In this document: one piece after another, positions 6,269-13,098 of the stretch
Layout: each line of letters opens with the position of its first letter
Position numbering within the stretch: position 1 is the stretch's first letter
Origin: an uncultured Clostridia bacterium
GTDB lineage: Bacteria > Bacillota > Clostridia > Christensenellales > Aristaeellaceae
Assembly: GCA_934630975.1 (NCBI GenBank)
Contig: CAKTXH010000035.1
Span: 1 to 20,560, forward strand
Length of the DNA: 20,560 bases
Reading direction: 5' to 3'
The notes under the pieces: model-generated
Databases searched by the model: none
What the model saw: only the letters and a program-made list of their open reading frames with translations
What the model was told of the DNA's origin: nothing
Position numbers and translations under genes: made by a program

Positions 6269-7483
6269 TTACATGCTCCGCAGTGCGTCAATCGGGTTCA
6301 GGCGGCTGGCCTTCCGCGCGGGCGCCCAGCCGAAGATGATGCCCACCGCCGCGGAGAAGCCCACGCCCAGCCCGATGGCAAACGTGTTCAGGCTGAACGT
6401 GATATCCGTATTCACGCAGATGGCGAACGATACGCCCAGACCCACGGCCACGCCGATCACGCCGCCGAGCAGCGAGAGGATGATGGCCTCGATCAAAAAC
6501 TGCATCTGGATCTGCCCCGGTTCAGCGCCGAGCGCCTTGCGCAGGCCGATTTCCGTCGTGCGTTCCGTGACGGTGACAAGCATCATGTTCATGATGCCGA
6601 TACCGCCGACGACCAGCGCGATGGAAGCGATGCCCACCAGCAGCGACATCATCATGGAGGTCATCAGGTTCATCGCGTCCGTCATGGATTCCATGTTGAT
6701 GATGGTATAGGTGTCATCCTTGTCGTTGAAAATGCCGTCGAGCGCCGCTTCCAGCTCGTCCACCGCCACATCCGTGTCATTCGGATCGGTGACATAGACC
6801 TCCAGCGTGGAAACCGTAGACATGCCGAGCAGCTTTTTCGCCGAGCTGTACGGCACATAGACCGTGCCGTCCATCTTGCCGCCCATCAGGATCTGGGAAA
6901 ACAGGCTGGCGTTTTCATCCTGGTCGATCATGCCGACGACGGTGTATTCAAACCCGTCGAGATAGAACGTCTGCCCGACCGGGTCTTCGCCGAAAAACAG
7001 CGTCCTGGCCGCGTCGCCATCCATCAGGCAGACGCGCGCGTTGTTTTCCACATCCAGAATATCAATCGCGCGGCCGCGGCTGACCAGATCGGCGTTGTGG
7101 CGGAAGTACTCGTCGTTGTTGCCGCTGACGGAAATCGAATCGCTCCACACGTTTCCATGCTTGGCGGTCACGGTCGCGCTCAGCGACGGCGAAATGCCCG
7201 CAACGTGTTCGCAATTCAAAATCGTCTGTAAATCGTCATCCGTCAGGCCGCGCTTAATCGCCGTGCCGTTTACGGAGACGCGCAGCGTACCCAGGCCCAT
7301 CGCGTCAAACTGGGCGTTCATGGTATCCGTCGCGCCCTGCACAACGGTCATCAGCGCGATGATCGCGCCCACGCCGATGATGATGCCCAGCGTCGTCAAA
7401 AACGTGCGCATCTTGTTGCCCGCGATGTTGGAAACCGACATGGAGACGCTTTCGGCGAACATATCCCACTTCTTTTTAATCAT
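6269..7483 (-). CDS. MacB-like ABC transporter permease
   Basis: A 404-residue permease of the MacB/FtsX fold. The N-terminus has the family signature (NIAGNKMRTFLTTLGIIIGV) leading into membrane segment 1 at ~26-48. A large extracytoplasmic domain (~50-270) contains the usual MacB periplasmic-core features (VSRGRAI, NARVCLMD, FYLDGFEYTVVGMI, GTVYVPYSSA). Three more membrane segments follow at ~278-300, 330-352 and 365-388, with the coupling sequence VTERTTEIGLRKALGA between segments 2 and 3 and WAPARKASRLNPIDALR at the end. MacB-type pumps couple ATP hydrolysis to export or mechanotransmission through the outer domain rather than classic membrane passage. Its start overlaps the ATPase stop by 8 nt, with GGAAGGGG upstream, showing tight coupling. 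Confidence 0.92.
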   Translation of the reverse strand: MIKKKWDMFAESVSMSVSNIAGNKMRTFLTTLGIIIGVGAIIALMTVVQGATDTMNAQFDAMGLGTLRVSVNGTAIKRGLTDDDLQTILNCEHVAGISPSLSATVTAKHGNVWSDSISVSGNNDEYFRHNADLVSRGRAIDILDVENNARVCLMDGDAARTLFFGEDPVGQTFYLDGFEYTVVGMIDQDENASLFSQILMGGKMDGTVYVPYSSAKKLLGMSTVSTLEVYVTDPNDTDVAVDELEAALDGIFNDKDDTYTIINMESMTDAMNLMTSMMMSLLVGIASIALVVGGIGIMNMMLVTVTERTTEIGLRKALGAEPGQIQMQFLIEAIILSLLGGVIGVAVGLGVSFAICVNTDITFSLNTFAIGLGVGFSAAVGIIFGWAPARKASRLNPIDALRSM

Positions 7484-8168
7484 AGGCGCTCACCCCTTCC
7501 GAGAGCACGCCGTCCAGAATGTTGACGATGCGGCTCGCGTGGCGCGCGATTTTGAGATCGTGGGTGATCATGACGATGGTTCGCCCCTCATCGTTCAGCT
7601 CGCGGAACAGTGCCATCACCTGCTCGCCCGTCGTCTGATCCAGCGCGCCGGTCGGCTCATCCGCCAGCAGGAGCGTCGGGTTGGTCGCCAGCGCGCGCGC
7701 AATCGCCACGCGCTGCTGCTGGCCGCCGGAAAGCTGGTTCTGGTAATGGTGCATCCTGTCCTTGAGGCCGACGCGCACCAGCATCTCCTCCGCGCGCCGG
7801 GTGCGCTCTTTAGGCGGCACACCCGCATAAACCAGCGGCAATTCCACATTCTTGAGCGCGTCAAGGCGCGGCAGAAGCTGGAACTGCTGGAAGATGAAGC
7901 CGATTTCCTTGCTGCGGATGTGCGCAAGCTGCTTTTCATCCAGATCGCGGATGGCGCGCCCATGCAGGATATACTCGCCGGAGGTCGGCGTATCCAGACA
8001 GCCGATGATGTTCATCAGCGTGGATTTGCCGCTGCCGGACGGGCCGAGGATGGAGAGGAATTCGCCCTCCTCAATATCCAGATCAATCCCTTTGAGGATT
8101 GTCTGCACTTCGCTGCCCATCTGATACTGCTTGACGATGCCGCGCATTTTGAAAAAGTCGTTGCTCAT
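7476..8168 (-). CDS. MacB/LolD-type ABC transporter ATPase
   Basis: A 230-residue ATPase with all motifs intact: Walker A GPSGSGKS at residues 42-49, Q-loop FIFQQFQLLPRLDALKNVELPL, signature LSGGQQQRVAIARAL, Walker B LLLADEPTGALD and H-loop MITHD. The sequence NIIGCLDTPTSGEY and the LPRLDALKNVELPL segment are typical of the LolD/MacB subgroup that pairs with FtsX-fold permeases. GGAGG lies 5 nt before the ATG. It follows the first adaptor by 12 nt and overlaps the permease by 8 nt, so it supplies energy for this transporter. Exported cargo (peptide, antibiotic or lipid) cannot be told from the sequence. Confidence 0.95.
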   Translation of the reverse strand: MSNDFFKMRGIVKQYQMGSEVQTILKGIDLDIEEGEFLSILGPSGSGKSTLMNIIGCLDTPTSGEYILHGRAIRDLDEKQLAHIRSKEIGFIFQQFQLLPRLDALKNVELPLVYAGVPPKERTRRAEEMLVRVGLKDRMHHYQNQLSGGQQQRVAIARALATNPTLLLADEPTGALDQTTGEQVMALFRELNDEGRTIVMITHDLKIARHASRIVNILDGVLSEGVSAYD

Positions 8169-8180
8169 GGCGGCCTCCGC

Positions 8181-9056
8181 TTATCGGCTGGTGCGCTGCT
8201 GCGCCTGCATCTGCTCCATCAGCTCGGCCATCGTCATGCCGGAGGATTTGAGCACCGTGTCGCCCGCGTTCAGGCCGCTGGTGATCTCGCAGTTCATGCC
8301 GTCGCTTACGCCGACGGTCACGCTCTTGTGCTCCACGCTCTTGCCGTCCGCGCCGCATACGAGCACGTAGGGCTTGTTGTAATCGTCAAACTGCACCGCG
8401 TCCTGGCGGAGCAGCACCACGTTCTCAGCCTGCTCCTTAAGCACCTTCGCGCTCACCTGCATGCCGGGGTAGACGTTCTCCACCGCGTCAAACGCGACTG
8501 TCGCCGTGTAATACGACAGACCGCCCGAAGCCGTGCCGTTCTTATCCAGCGCCGTCACGCTGCCGGTGAAGCGCACGTCCGGCGCAAGCACATTGACCTG
8601 TACCTCCTGCCCCGGCGCGACCGCCGCCACGTCGTATTCATCGACGTTCAGCTCGATTTCAAGGCTGCTCATGTCGATGATCTGCGCGGTCGTCTGGCCC
8701 GCGGTCACCACGCCGCCCTGCTCGACGTACAGCCCCGTCACCTCGCCCGCGATATCGGCCTCGACGGTTTCGCCGCTCTCCAGCCGATACAGGCGCTCGC
8801 CTTCCTTCACCTGCTGGTTCTGCGTCACGTAAACCGTGCGCACCTTGCCGCTCTGCCCGGCGGCGATCGTCTGCATGCGCTTGGCCTTGACCAGCCCGTC
8901 GAAGTTGTAATAGGTTTCGATGCTGCCCATCGCCGCCTGCACGTCTGTATAGGCCGCGTCCTGCGTCTTGCGGGAGATCATCATGAACCAGCCGACCACG
9001 GCGACCACGATCACGAGGATGACGACCCATTTGATCCATTTCTTCTTTTTCTTCAC
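8181..9056 (-). CDS. Membrane-anchored MacA/HlyD-like adaptor subunit (first adaptor)
   Basis: A 291-residue adaptor starting at a GTG (9056) that has AAGGAG 8 nt upstream; the frame extends to an ATG at 9104, but that lacks a clear ribosome binding site. A basic stretch VKKKKKWIKW precedes one membrane segment (~7-28), so the protein is anchored with the rest outside. Next come lipoyl-like half motifs (IAAGQSGKVRTVYVTQNQQVKEGERLY; ADIAGEVTGLYVEQGGVVTAGQ), a beta-barrel domain (VDEYDVAAVAPGQEVQVNVL), GMQVSAKVLKEQ, and the C-terminal membrane-proximal segment (SVTVGVSDGMNCEITSGLNAGDTVL). It is the first gene of the operon, 12 nt before the ATPase. Together with the second adaptor it suggests a two-adaptor export complex. 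Confidence 0.88.
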   Translation of the reverse strand: MKKKKKWIKWVVILVIVVAVVGWFMMISRKTQDAAYTDVQAAMGSIETYYNFDGLVKAKRMQTIAAGQSGKVRTVYVTQNQQVKEGERLYRLESGETVEADIAGEVTGLYVEQGGVVTAGQTTAQIIDMSSLEIELNVDEYDVAAVAPGQEVQVNVLAPDVRFTGSVTALDKNGTASGGLSYYTATVAFDAVENVYPGMQVSAKVLKEQAENVVLLRQDAVQFDDYNKPYVLVCGADGKSVEHKSVTVGVSDGMNCEITSGLNAGDTVLKSSGMTMAELMEQMQAQQRTSR

Positions 9057-9092
9057 GGAACCTGCTCCTTTTCTTTTTTCATCACGCAGTCT

Positions 9093-9098
9093 ATTATA
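9093..9098 (-). promoter_or_regulatory. Possible -10 element for the MacB-like operon
   Basis: TATAAT on the reverse strand, 37 nt before the GTG start. No acceptable -35 was found at 16-18 bp, and the -35 region would fall inside the terminator hairpin at 9104-9141, so this call is weak. Confidence 0.3.
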
Positions 9099-9103
9099 CA
9101 ACA

Positions 9104-9141
9104 AAAACAGCCGACTCTCCTACCGGATGTGCGGCTGTTTT
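9104..9141 (-). terminator. Terminator of the GntR/ABC-2 operon
   Basis: A 10-bp perfect stem AAAACAGCCG (9104-9113) / CGGCTGTTTT (9132-9141) with an 18-nt loop. On the reverse strand it ends in TTTTT followed by GTTGTATAATAG. It lies 45 nt after the stop of the ABC-2 permease and directly before the next leftward operon. Confidence 0.72.
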
Positions 9142-9186
9142 CAAAATTGGTCAGTAAGTCAGTCTGTCCTTGGCCGACGGAAGGCG

Positions 9187-9774
9187 TTACGCCTCCGCCT
9201 TCCGATCAAACATCTTTGCCGCGACGAACATCGAGGCGACGTTCACCGCCAGCGCGGCAAGGAAGATCAGCCACGCGAACGCCGCGACGTTCTGCATCGC
9301 CTCCGCGCCGCCGAGCCTGCCGACGATTGCCGCAGCGCCAAACTCAAGCCCCAGCGCCAGCAGATACACCCACTGCCCTTTGGTTACGCCCATGCGCACC
9401 AGCAGCGGCATGCACAGCGCGTGCGTCACCAGCACCATCGCCGCGTTGAGAAAGAGATCCGCCGACGCGGGCGCCGCGCCCGTCCGAACAAAGACAATCA
9501 GCGCGCTGAGCGCCATCATCGCCGTCATGCACAGATACATCGCGATATACTTATCCGCGACGCATTGCAGCCCCGTCAGCGGCAGCGCGGCCTCATATCG
9601 GTCGAACCGGCTGCGCTCGTCAAAGCCGAGTAGATTGATCGGCACCATGATGGAATAGCAGAGCGCGAAGGTCGCGCCGCTTGTTCCGCCGAAGGAAAAG
9701 CAGGCGATCATGAATACGCAGACCGCCAGAATCCTTTTCGCAGATAGAAAATCTTTGAACAAAAGCCCTTTCAT
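9187..9774 (-). CDS. ABC-2 type transporter permease
   Basis: A 195-residue, highly hydrophobic protein with about six membrane segments (around ILAVCVFMIACF, FALCYSIMVPINLLG, KYIAMYLCMTAMMALSALIVFV, LFLNAAMVLVTHALCMPLL, WVYLLALGLEFGAAAIV and FAWLIFLAALAVNVASMF). The start MKGLLFKDFLSAKRI and the segment FDERSRFDRYEAALPLTGLQ are typical of the ABC-2 membrane family found next to YtrA-type regulators. ATG at 9774 overlaps the ATPase stop by 4 nt (ATGA), with AAGGGGGAG upstream. A hairpin at 9179-9203 spans its stop codon. It should form a homodimeric channel with the preceding ATPase; the substrate is unknown, and relatives are linked to cell-envelope stress or peptide resistance. Confidence 0.85.
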   Translation of the reverse strand: MKGLLFKDFLSAKRILAVCVFMIACFSFGGTSGATFALCYSIMVPINLLGFDERSRFDRYEAALPLTGLQCVADKYIAMYLCMTAMMALSALIVFVRTGAAPASADLFLNAAMVLVTHALCMPLLVRMGVTKGQWVYLLALGLEFGAAAIVGRLGGAEAMQNVAAFAWLIFLAALAVNVASMFVAAKMFDRKAEA

Positions 9775-10625
9775 TGCGCCTTCTCCCCCTTTTCCAGCAG
9801 CAGCATCATGTCTTCCAGCCCGAGCCGTTCCGTCTCCATGCCGCGCGGCACGGCCTGCCGCTCCATCAGCACGCGCACGCCGCCGTGGCCGTCCAGCGCG
9901 CGCAGCACGCCGCGCTTATCCATCGCCGCATAATCCTCTCGCGTCATGTTCAGCAGCGCGTAATCCTCCAGCAGCGCATCCTTCTCCCCGGCCAGCAGTA
10001 CACGCCCCTTGTGCAGAAAGACAATGTAATCGCAGATTTTTTCCAAATCCGAGACAATGTGCGAGCTGAGCAGAATCGCGTGATCCTCTTCCCGCGTGAA
10101 GTCGTTGAACAGGTCGAGGATTTCGTCGCGCACGATGGGATCCAGCCCGCCGGTCGCCTCGTCGAGCACCAGCAGCTTCGCCTTGTGGCTCAGCGCAGTG
10201 GCAATCGCCAGCTTCATCTTCATGCCGCGCGAATATTCCTTAATCTTTTTCTTTTCCGGCAGGTCAAAGCGCGCGCAATACTGCGCAAACGCCGCGTCGT
10301 CCCAGTTGACGTAAACGCCGCGCATCACGCTGCCGATCTGCTGCGCGGTCAGCTCGTCGGGCAGGCAGGCTTCGTCCAGCACCACACCGATATCCTGCCG
10401 GGTTTTTGCGAACGCCGCAGTTCGCCCCGCCGTTTCGCCCAGCACGCGCACCTCGCCGCCGTCCGGCTTGCACGCGCCGAGCATCATGCGGATCAGCGTC
10501 GATTTGCCCGCGCCGTTTTCGCCGATCAACCCCAGCACGCAGCCCCGCGGCAGGGTCAGGTTCACATCCTCCAAAGCAAAGCCGCCGTATCGCTTGGCGA
10601 CATGGTTCAATTCAATCGCGTTCAC
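9771..10625 (-). CDS. YtrB/BcrA-type ABC transporter ATPase
   Basis: A 284-residue ATPase with Walker A GENGAGKS (residues 35-42), signature variant YSRGMKMKLAIATAL (Ser-Arg-Gly-Met instead of Ser-Gly-Gly-Gln, usual for BcrA/YtrB ATPases), Walker B LLVLDEATGGLDP and H-loop LLSSHIVSDLEKI. The ~65 residues after the core (DYALLNMTREDYAAMDKRGVL...) form the accessory tail seen in this group. The start is a GTG that overlaps the GntR gene stop by 4 nt (GTGA), with GAGGAGG upstream. It powers the ABC-2 permease encoded directly after it. Confidence 0.92.
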   Translation of the reverse strand: MNAIELNHVAKRYGGFALEDVNLTLPRGCVLGLIGENGAGKSTLIRMMLGACKPDGGEVRVLGETAGRTAAFAKTRQDIGVVLDEACLPDELTAQQIGSVMRGVYVNWDDAAFAQYCARFDLPEKKKIKEYSRGMKMKLAIATALSHKAKLLVLDEATGGLDPIVRDEILDLFNDFTREEDHAILLSSHIVSDLEKICDYIVFLHKGRVLLAGEKDALLEDYALLNMTREDYAAMDKRGVLRALDGHGGVRVLMERQAVPRGMETERLGLEDMMLLLEKGEKAQ

Positions 10626-11002
10626 GGTTCATCCTCCTCCCGAAGTGCGCGAAGCATTTCGCAAAGCTCCTCGCCGCTGACATTCGCCTGCGCCGCCAGC
10701 TCGGCGATTTTCTCCAAATGCGTCTCGATCTGCCGCAGCAGCTCCTCGCGAATCCATTCCCGGTTGCGCGCGGCGACGAAGCAGCCCTTGCCCGCCACCG
10801 TGCACACCAGCCCCTCGCGCTCCAGCTCGTCATATGCCCGTTTGGTCGTGATGACGCTGATGCGCAAATCCTTCGCCAGCGCGCGGATGGAGGGCAGCGC
10901 TTCGCCCGCTGCCAGCTCGCCGGAAAGAATTTTCCGCTTGATCTGCGTGGTAATCTGCTCGTAAATCGGCAGGCCGGACGCATTGCTGATGAGTATTTCC
11001 AA
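10622..11002 (-). CDS. GntR-family (YtrA subfamily) repressor
   Basis: A 126-residue regulator with the GntR winged helix over residues ~8-75 (GLPIYEQITTQIKRKILSGEL, LPSIRALAKDLRISVITTKRAYDELEREGLV, TVAGKGCFVA) and only a short C-terminal helix (~80-126), which defines the YtrA subfamily that has no ligand domain. It starts at TTG (11002) with GGAGG 8 nt upstream. It is first in a coupled operon with its ABC transporter. Such regulators repress their own operon until envelope-active compounds appear. The palindrome overlapping its promoter (11029-11050) is the likely operator. Confidence 0.92.
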   Translation of the reverse strand: MEILISNASGLPIYEQITTQIKRKILSGELAAGEALPSIRALAKDLRISVITTKRAYDELEREGLVCTVAGKGCFVAARNREWIREELLRQIETHLEKIAELAAQANVSGEELCEMLRALREEDEP

Positions 11003-11028
11003 TCCGTTCGCCTCCGTTTCAATTGTTC

Positions 11029-11050
11029 ATAAACAGTATATACAGTTTAT
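11029..11050. promoter_or_regulatory. 22-bp near-palindromic operator, likely GntR/YtrA site
   Basis: Left half ATAAACAGTAT (11029-11039) and right half ATACAGTTTAT (11040-11050) are inverted copies with one non-complementary position. The palindrome covers the -10 and part of the spacer of the operon promoter, so a bound repressor would block RNA polymerase. Confidence 0.75.
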
Positions 11051-11063
11051 AGGAGAATGTCAA
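11035..11063 (-). promoter_or_regulatory. Promoter of the GntR/ABC-2 operon
   Basis: On the reverse strand: consensus TTGACA (11063-11058), 17-bp spacer, TATACT (11040-11035). The start site would be about 25-30 nt before the TTG start of the regulator. Confidence 0.85.
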
Positions 11064-11072
11064 CCCAAAAAT

Positions 11073-11105
11073 CAAAAAAACCTTCCCCCGATGAAGAGGG
11101 AAGGT
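11073..11105 (-). terminator. Terminator of the flavoprotein gene
   Basis: An 8-bp stem ACCTTCCC (11080-11087) / GGGAAGGT (11098-11105) with a 10-nt loop, followed on the reverse strand by TTTTTTTGATTTTT. It lies 12 nt after the flavoprotein stop. Confidence 0.82.
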
Positions 11106-11117
11106 CAAAATCAAAGC

Positions 11118-12869
11118 TTATTTCGCCAGCGCGAAAGCCGCCGCGCCGGAACCGGCGATGCGTCCCCACGTGAACGCGTTGGAGATGGTGAAGCCCATGT
11201 AAGCGCTGTTGGCGCTGGCCTCGCCCGCCGTGTACAGGCCGGGGATGACCACGCCGTCCGCGCGGATGACTTCGCCGTTCTCATTGCGGGCGATGCCGCC
11301 GTAGGTGATGATTTCGCACGGGGTCACGCGAACCGCGCAATACGGCGCGCTGAGCTTCGCCAGCTTGAGGCGGCCGAACTCCGGGTCGTGGCCCGCGTCG
11401 CAGTACGCGTTGTAATTGGTCAGGGTTTCGGTCAGGGTCGCCACGTCGAGGCCCATCTTTTCGGCCAGCTCTTCAAAGGTGTCGGCGGTGACGAATTCCA
11501 TATCCAGGCCGCGCTTGACGCCCTTCTCATCCAGAGAAGCCTTATCGCTGATCGCCCAGACATAGCCCAGGCCGTCCTTATGCATCTGGTCGAACACCGG
11601 GTCGTTGAGCTTCTGGGTCATGTAGCCGCTGTCCTTTTCATCGACGAAGCGCTTGCCGTCCGCGCCGACGAGCACGGTGTTGTCGCGGCTGATGAAGCTG
11701 GAAACGTTCGCCGTGGCGGACGTGCCGTCATGCTCGGCCATGATTTCGTAATCCTTGAGCACGCACATCATGTCGTTGATGTGGGTCAGCGCCGCGCCGA
11801 CGTTGCTGGCCATCATGATGCCTTCGCCCGTCGAGCCGGGGAAGCCGATGCCCATCGTGCCCGCCTTTTCCGGATCAAGGCGCTCGGTCAGTTCCGGGTT
11901 GTACGCATAGCCGCCGGTCGCGATGACCACACTGTCCGCGTAGATGAGCAGGGTGTCCGCGCCGCGAACGGCCTTCACGCCCTTCACGGAACCATCCTCG
12001 TTCATCAGGATCTCCGTGCCCTCGGTGTCGAGCATCAGCTCCACGTCGCTGTTCGCCAGCGTCGCTTCCATCGCGGTGCGCATCGCCGGGCCTGCGCCGT
12101 CGATCAGGTGCATCATCTGAAGCGGGCCGTAGCCGACGATCACGTTGTCGCTGAAGGTCATGCCCAGCCGCTCGTTCATCCAGTCAATCGTCTCGCCGGA
12201 GCGCTCGATGGTGATCGTCGTCAACGCCGGATCGAGGCGATAGGAGGCGTTGTTCATCAGGTTGGCATACATCTCGTCGAAGGTGTAGTGCACATCCAGC
12301 GCCTTGGTGTACTTGGTCTCGTAGCCGCCGACCATGCCCTGGCTGGTCGCGGTCGTGCCGCCGATCTGCGCCAGCTTTTCGAGCAGAACGACCTTCGCGC
12401 CGTTGTCAACGGCTTCAACCGCGGCCGCAACGCCCGCGCCGCCCGCGCCGACAACCACAACATCCGTCGTCAGTTCGATCGTCTCGCCCGCGGCCTGCTC
12501 GGCCTTCGGCGCGGCGGTCTTGAGCGCCTCGATATCCGCGCCCGCCTCGGTCAGCGCCTGCTCGCAGGCGGCGAGAATGGCCTTGCTGGTCATGGTCGCG
12601 CCGGTCACGGTATCCACCGCAAGGCTCTGGCTTTCCACAATCGCGGCCGGGATCTTCTCAATCGCCGGATCGCAGATTCCGGCAGTCTCCGAGTGCTCGA
12701 CGACCTCAACGGCGGTGATCGCATCCGCGTCAACCGTGACGGCGACCTTCACCGCGCCGCCGATGCCCTGGCCCTCGCCGGTGTACGTTCCGGCGGTCAT
12801 TTCCGCAGACGCGCCGGCGGAGAGCAGCATCATGGCGCACGCCATAATTGCGACGATTTTCTTTTTCAT
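11118..12869 (-). CDS. Secreted FMN/FAD flavoprotein reductase, fumarate-reductase superfamily, substrate unknown
   Basis: A 583-residue exported flavoprotein. The start ATG at 12869 has AAAGGAG upstream and begins a Sec signal peptide with a probable cut after Ala-Ser-Ala (residue 22); no lipobox. Residues ~25-108 are an FMN-binding domain with the attachment motif TGAT (Thr92), where an ApbE-type transferase normally links FMN. Residues 135-583 are a FAD-binding reductase domain: GAGGAG at 141-146, LLEK at 162-165, GGTTATSQG, VVIATGGYAYN, then GLYTAGEA and the C-terminal WGRIAG. Relatives reduce extracellular fumarate, urocanate, acrylates and related acceptors. By eye, the four fumarate-reductase catalytic residues are replaced here (see findings), so fumarate is unlikely. 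It is a single-gene unit opposite a MerR-family regulator whose type of promoter precedes it. Confidence 0.9.
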   Translation of the reverse strand: MKKKIVAIMACAMMLLSAGASAEMTAGTYTGEGQGIGGAVKVAVTVDADAITAVEVVEHSETAGICDPAIEKIPAAIVESQSLAVDTVTGATMTSKAILAACEQALTEAGADIEALKTAAPKAEQAAGETIELTTDVVVVGAGGAGVAAAVEAVDNGAKVVLLEKLAQIGGTTATSQGMVGGYETKYTKALDVHYTFDEMYANLMNNASYRLDPALTTITIERSGETIDWMNERLGMTFSDNVIVGYGPLQMMHLIDGAGPAMRTAMEATLANSDVELMLDTEGTEILMNEDGSVKGVKAVRGADTLLIYADSVVIATGGYAYNPELTERLDPEKAGTMGIGFPGSTGEGIMMASNVGAALTHINDMMCVLKDYEIMAEHDGTSATANVSSFISRDNTVLVGADGKRFVDEKDSGYMTQKLNDPVFDQMHKDGLGYVWAISDKASLDEKGVKRGLDMEFVTADTFEELAEKMGLDVATLTETLTNYNAYCDAGHDPEFGRLKLAKLSAPYCAVRVTPCEIITYGGIARNENGEVIRADGVVIPGLYTAGEASANSAYMGFTISNAFTWGRIAGSGAAAFALAK

Positions 12870-12906
12870 GGTGGTTCTCCTTTCAAGTTCCTCTTCGTTC
12901 AATATT

Positions 12907-12979
12907 AGGAATGACCCTGCCGAATCGGAGGATTGCTTTTTCTGTCCGTTTCCTGTAAACTATATACAAGGTCATTCCT
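12907..12979 (-). promoter_or_regulatory. Long-range inverted repeat in the flavoprotein leader RNA
   Basis: AGGAATGACC (12907-12916) and GGTCATTCCT (12970-12979) are a perfect 10-bp inverted repeat separated by 53 nt, both inside the predicted transcript. In RNA they would close a stem around two smaller hairpins, GUUU-ACAGG-AAAC and a CCU/AGG-CCG/CGG hairpin near 12916-12932. I do not recognise a known riboswitch. The arms could alternatively be paired protein-binding sites. Confidence 0.45.
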
Positions 12980-12991
12980 TTTCCCTGTCTC

Positions 12992-13022
12992 ATTGTACAA
13001 TCTCAAGGGACTTGAGAGTCAA
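12992..13022 (-). promoter_or_regulatory. MerR-type promoter and operator dyad for the flavoprotein gene
   Basis: On the reverse strand: TTGACT (13022-13017), a 19-bp spacer, TACAAT (12997-12992). The over-long 19-bp spacer containing a dyad is the hallmark of MerR-activated promoters. The dyad is CTCAAG-GGA-CTTGAG (13002-13016), extending to 7-3-7 with the flanking T/A. Confidence 0.85.
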
Positions 13023-13098
13023 GCCTTTCTTGCAATTTTTTTGACAATCTTTTTCTTTTCATCTTCAACCGAGCTTTTCCGCTCAGGAGCGTGTTTTC

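Noticed and set aside
9142..9175. Short direct repeats (GTCAGT / GTCAGTC) after the ABC-2 permease as an attachment site
   Set aside because: Only a few bases long, with no integrase or composition change nearby.
7041..9449. An 802-codon open frame on the plus strand
   Set aside because: It lies opposite well-supported ABC transporter genes, has Arg/Ala/His-rich composition without domains, and is the usual antisense frame of GC-rich coding sequence.
11118..12869. Calling the flavoprotein a fumarate or urocanate reductase
   Set aside because: The domains fit the superfamily, but by eye the catalytic residues of fumarate reductases are not present, so a substrate name is not supported.
10983..12908. 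A 641-codon plus-strand open frame
   Set aside because: It mirrors the flavoprotein gene; composition is His/Arg/Ala-rich with no motif and no ribosome site.
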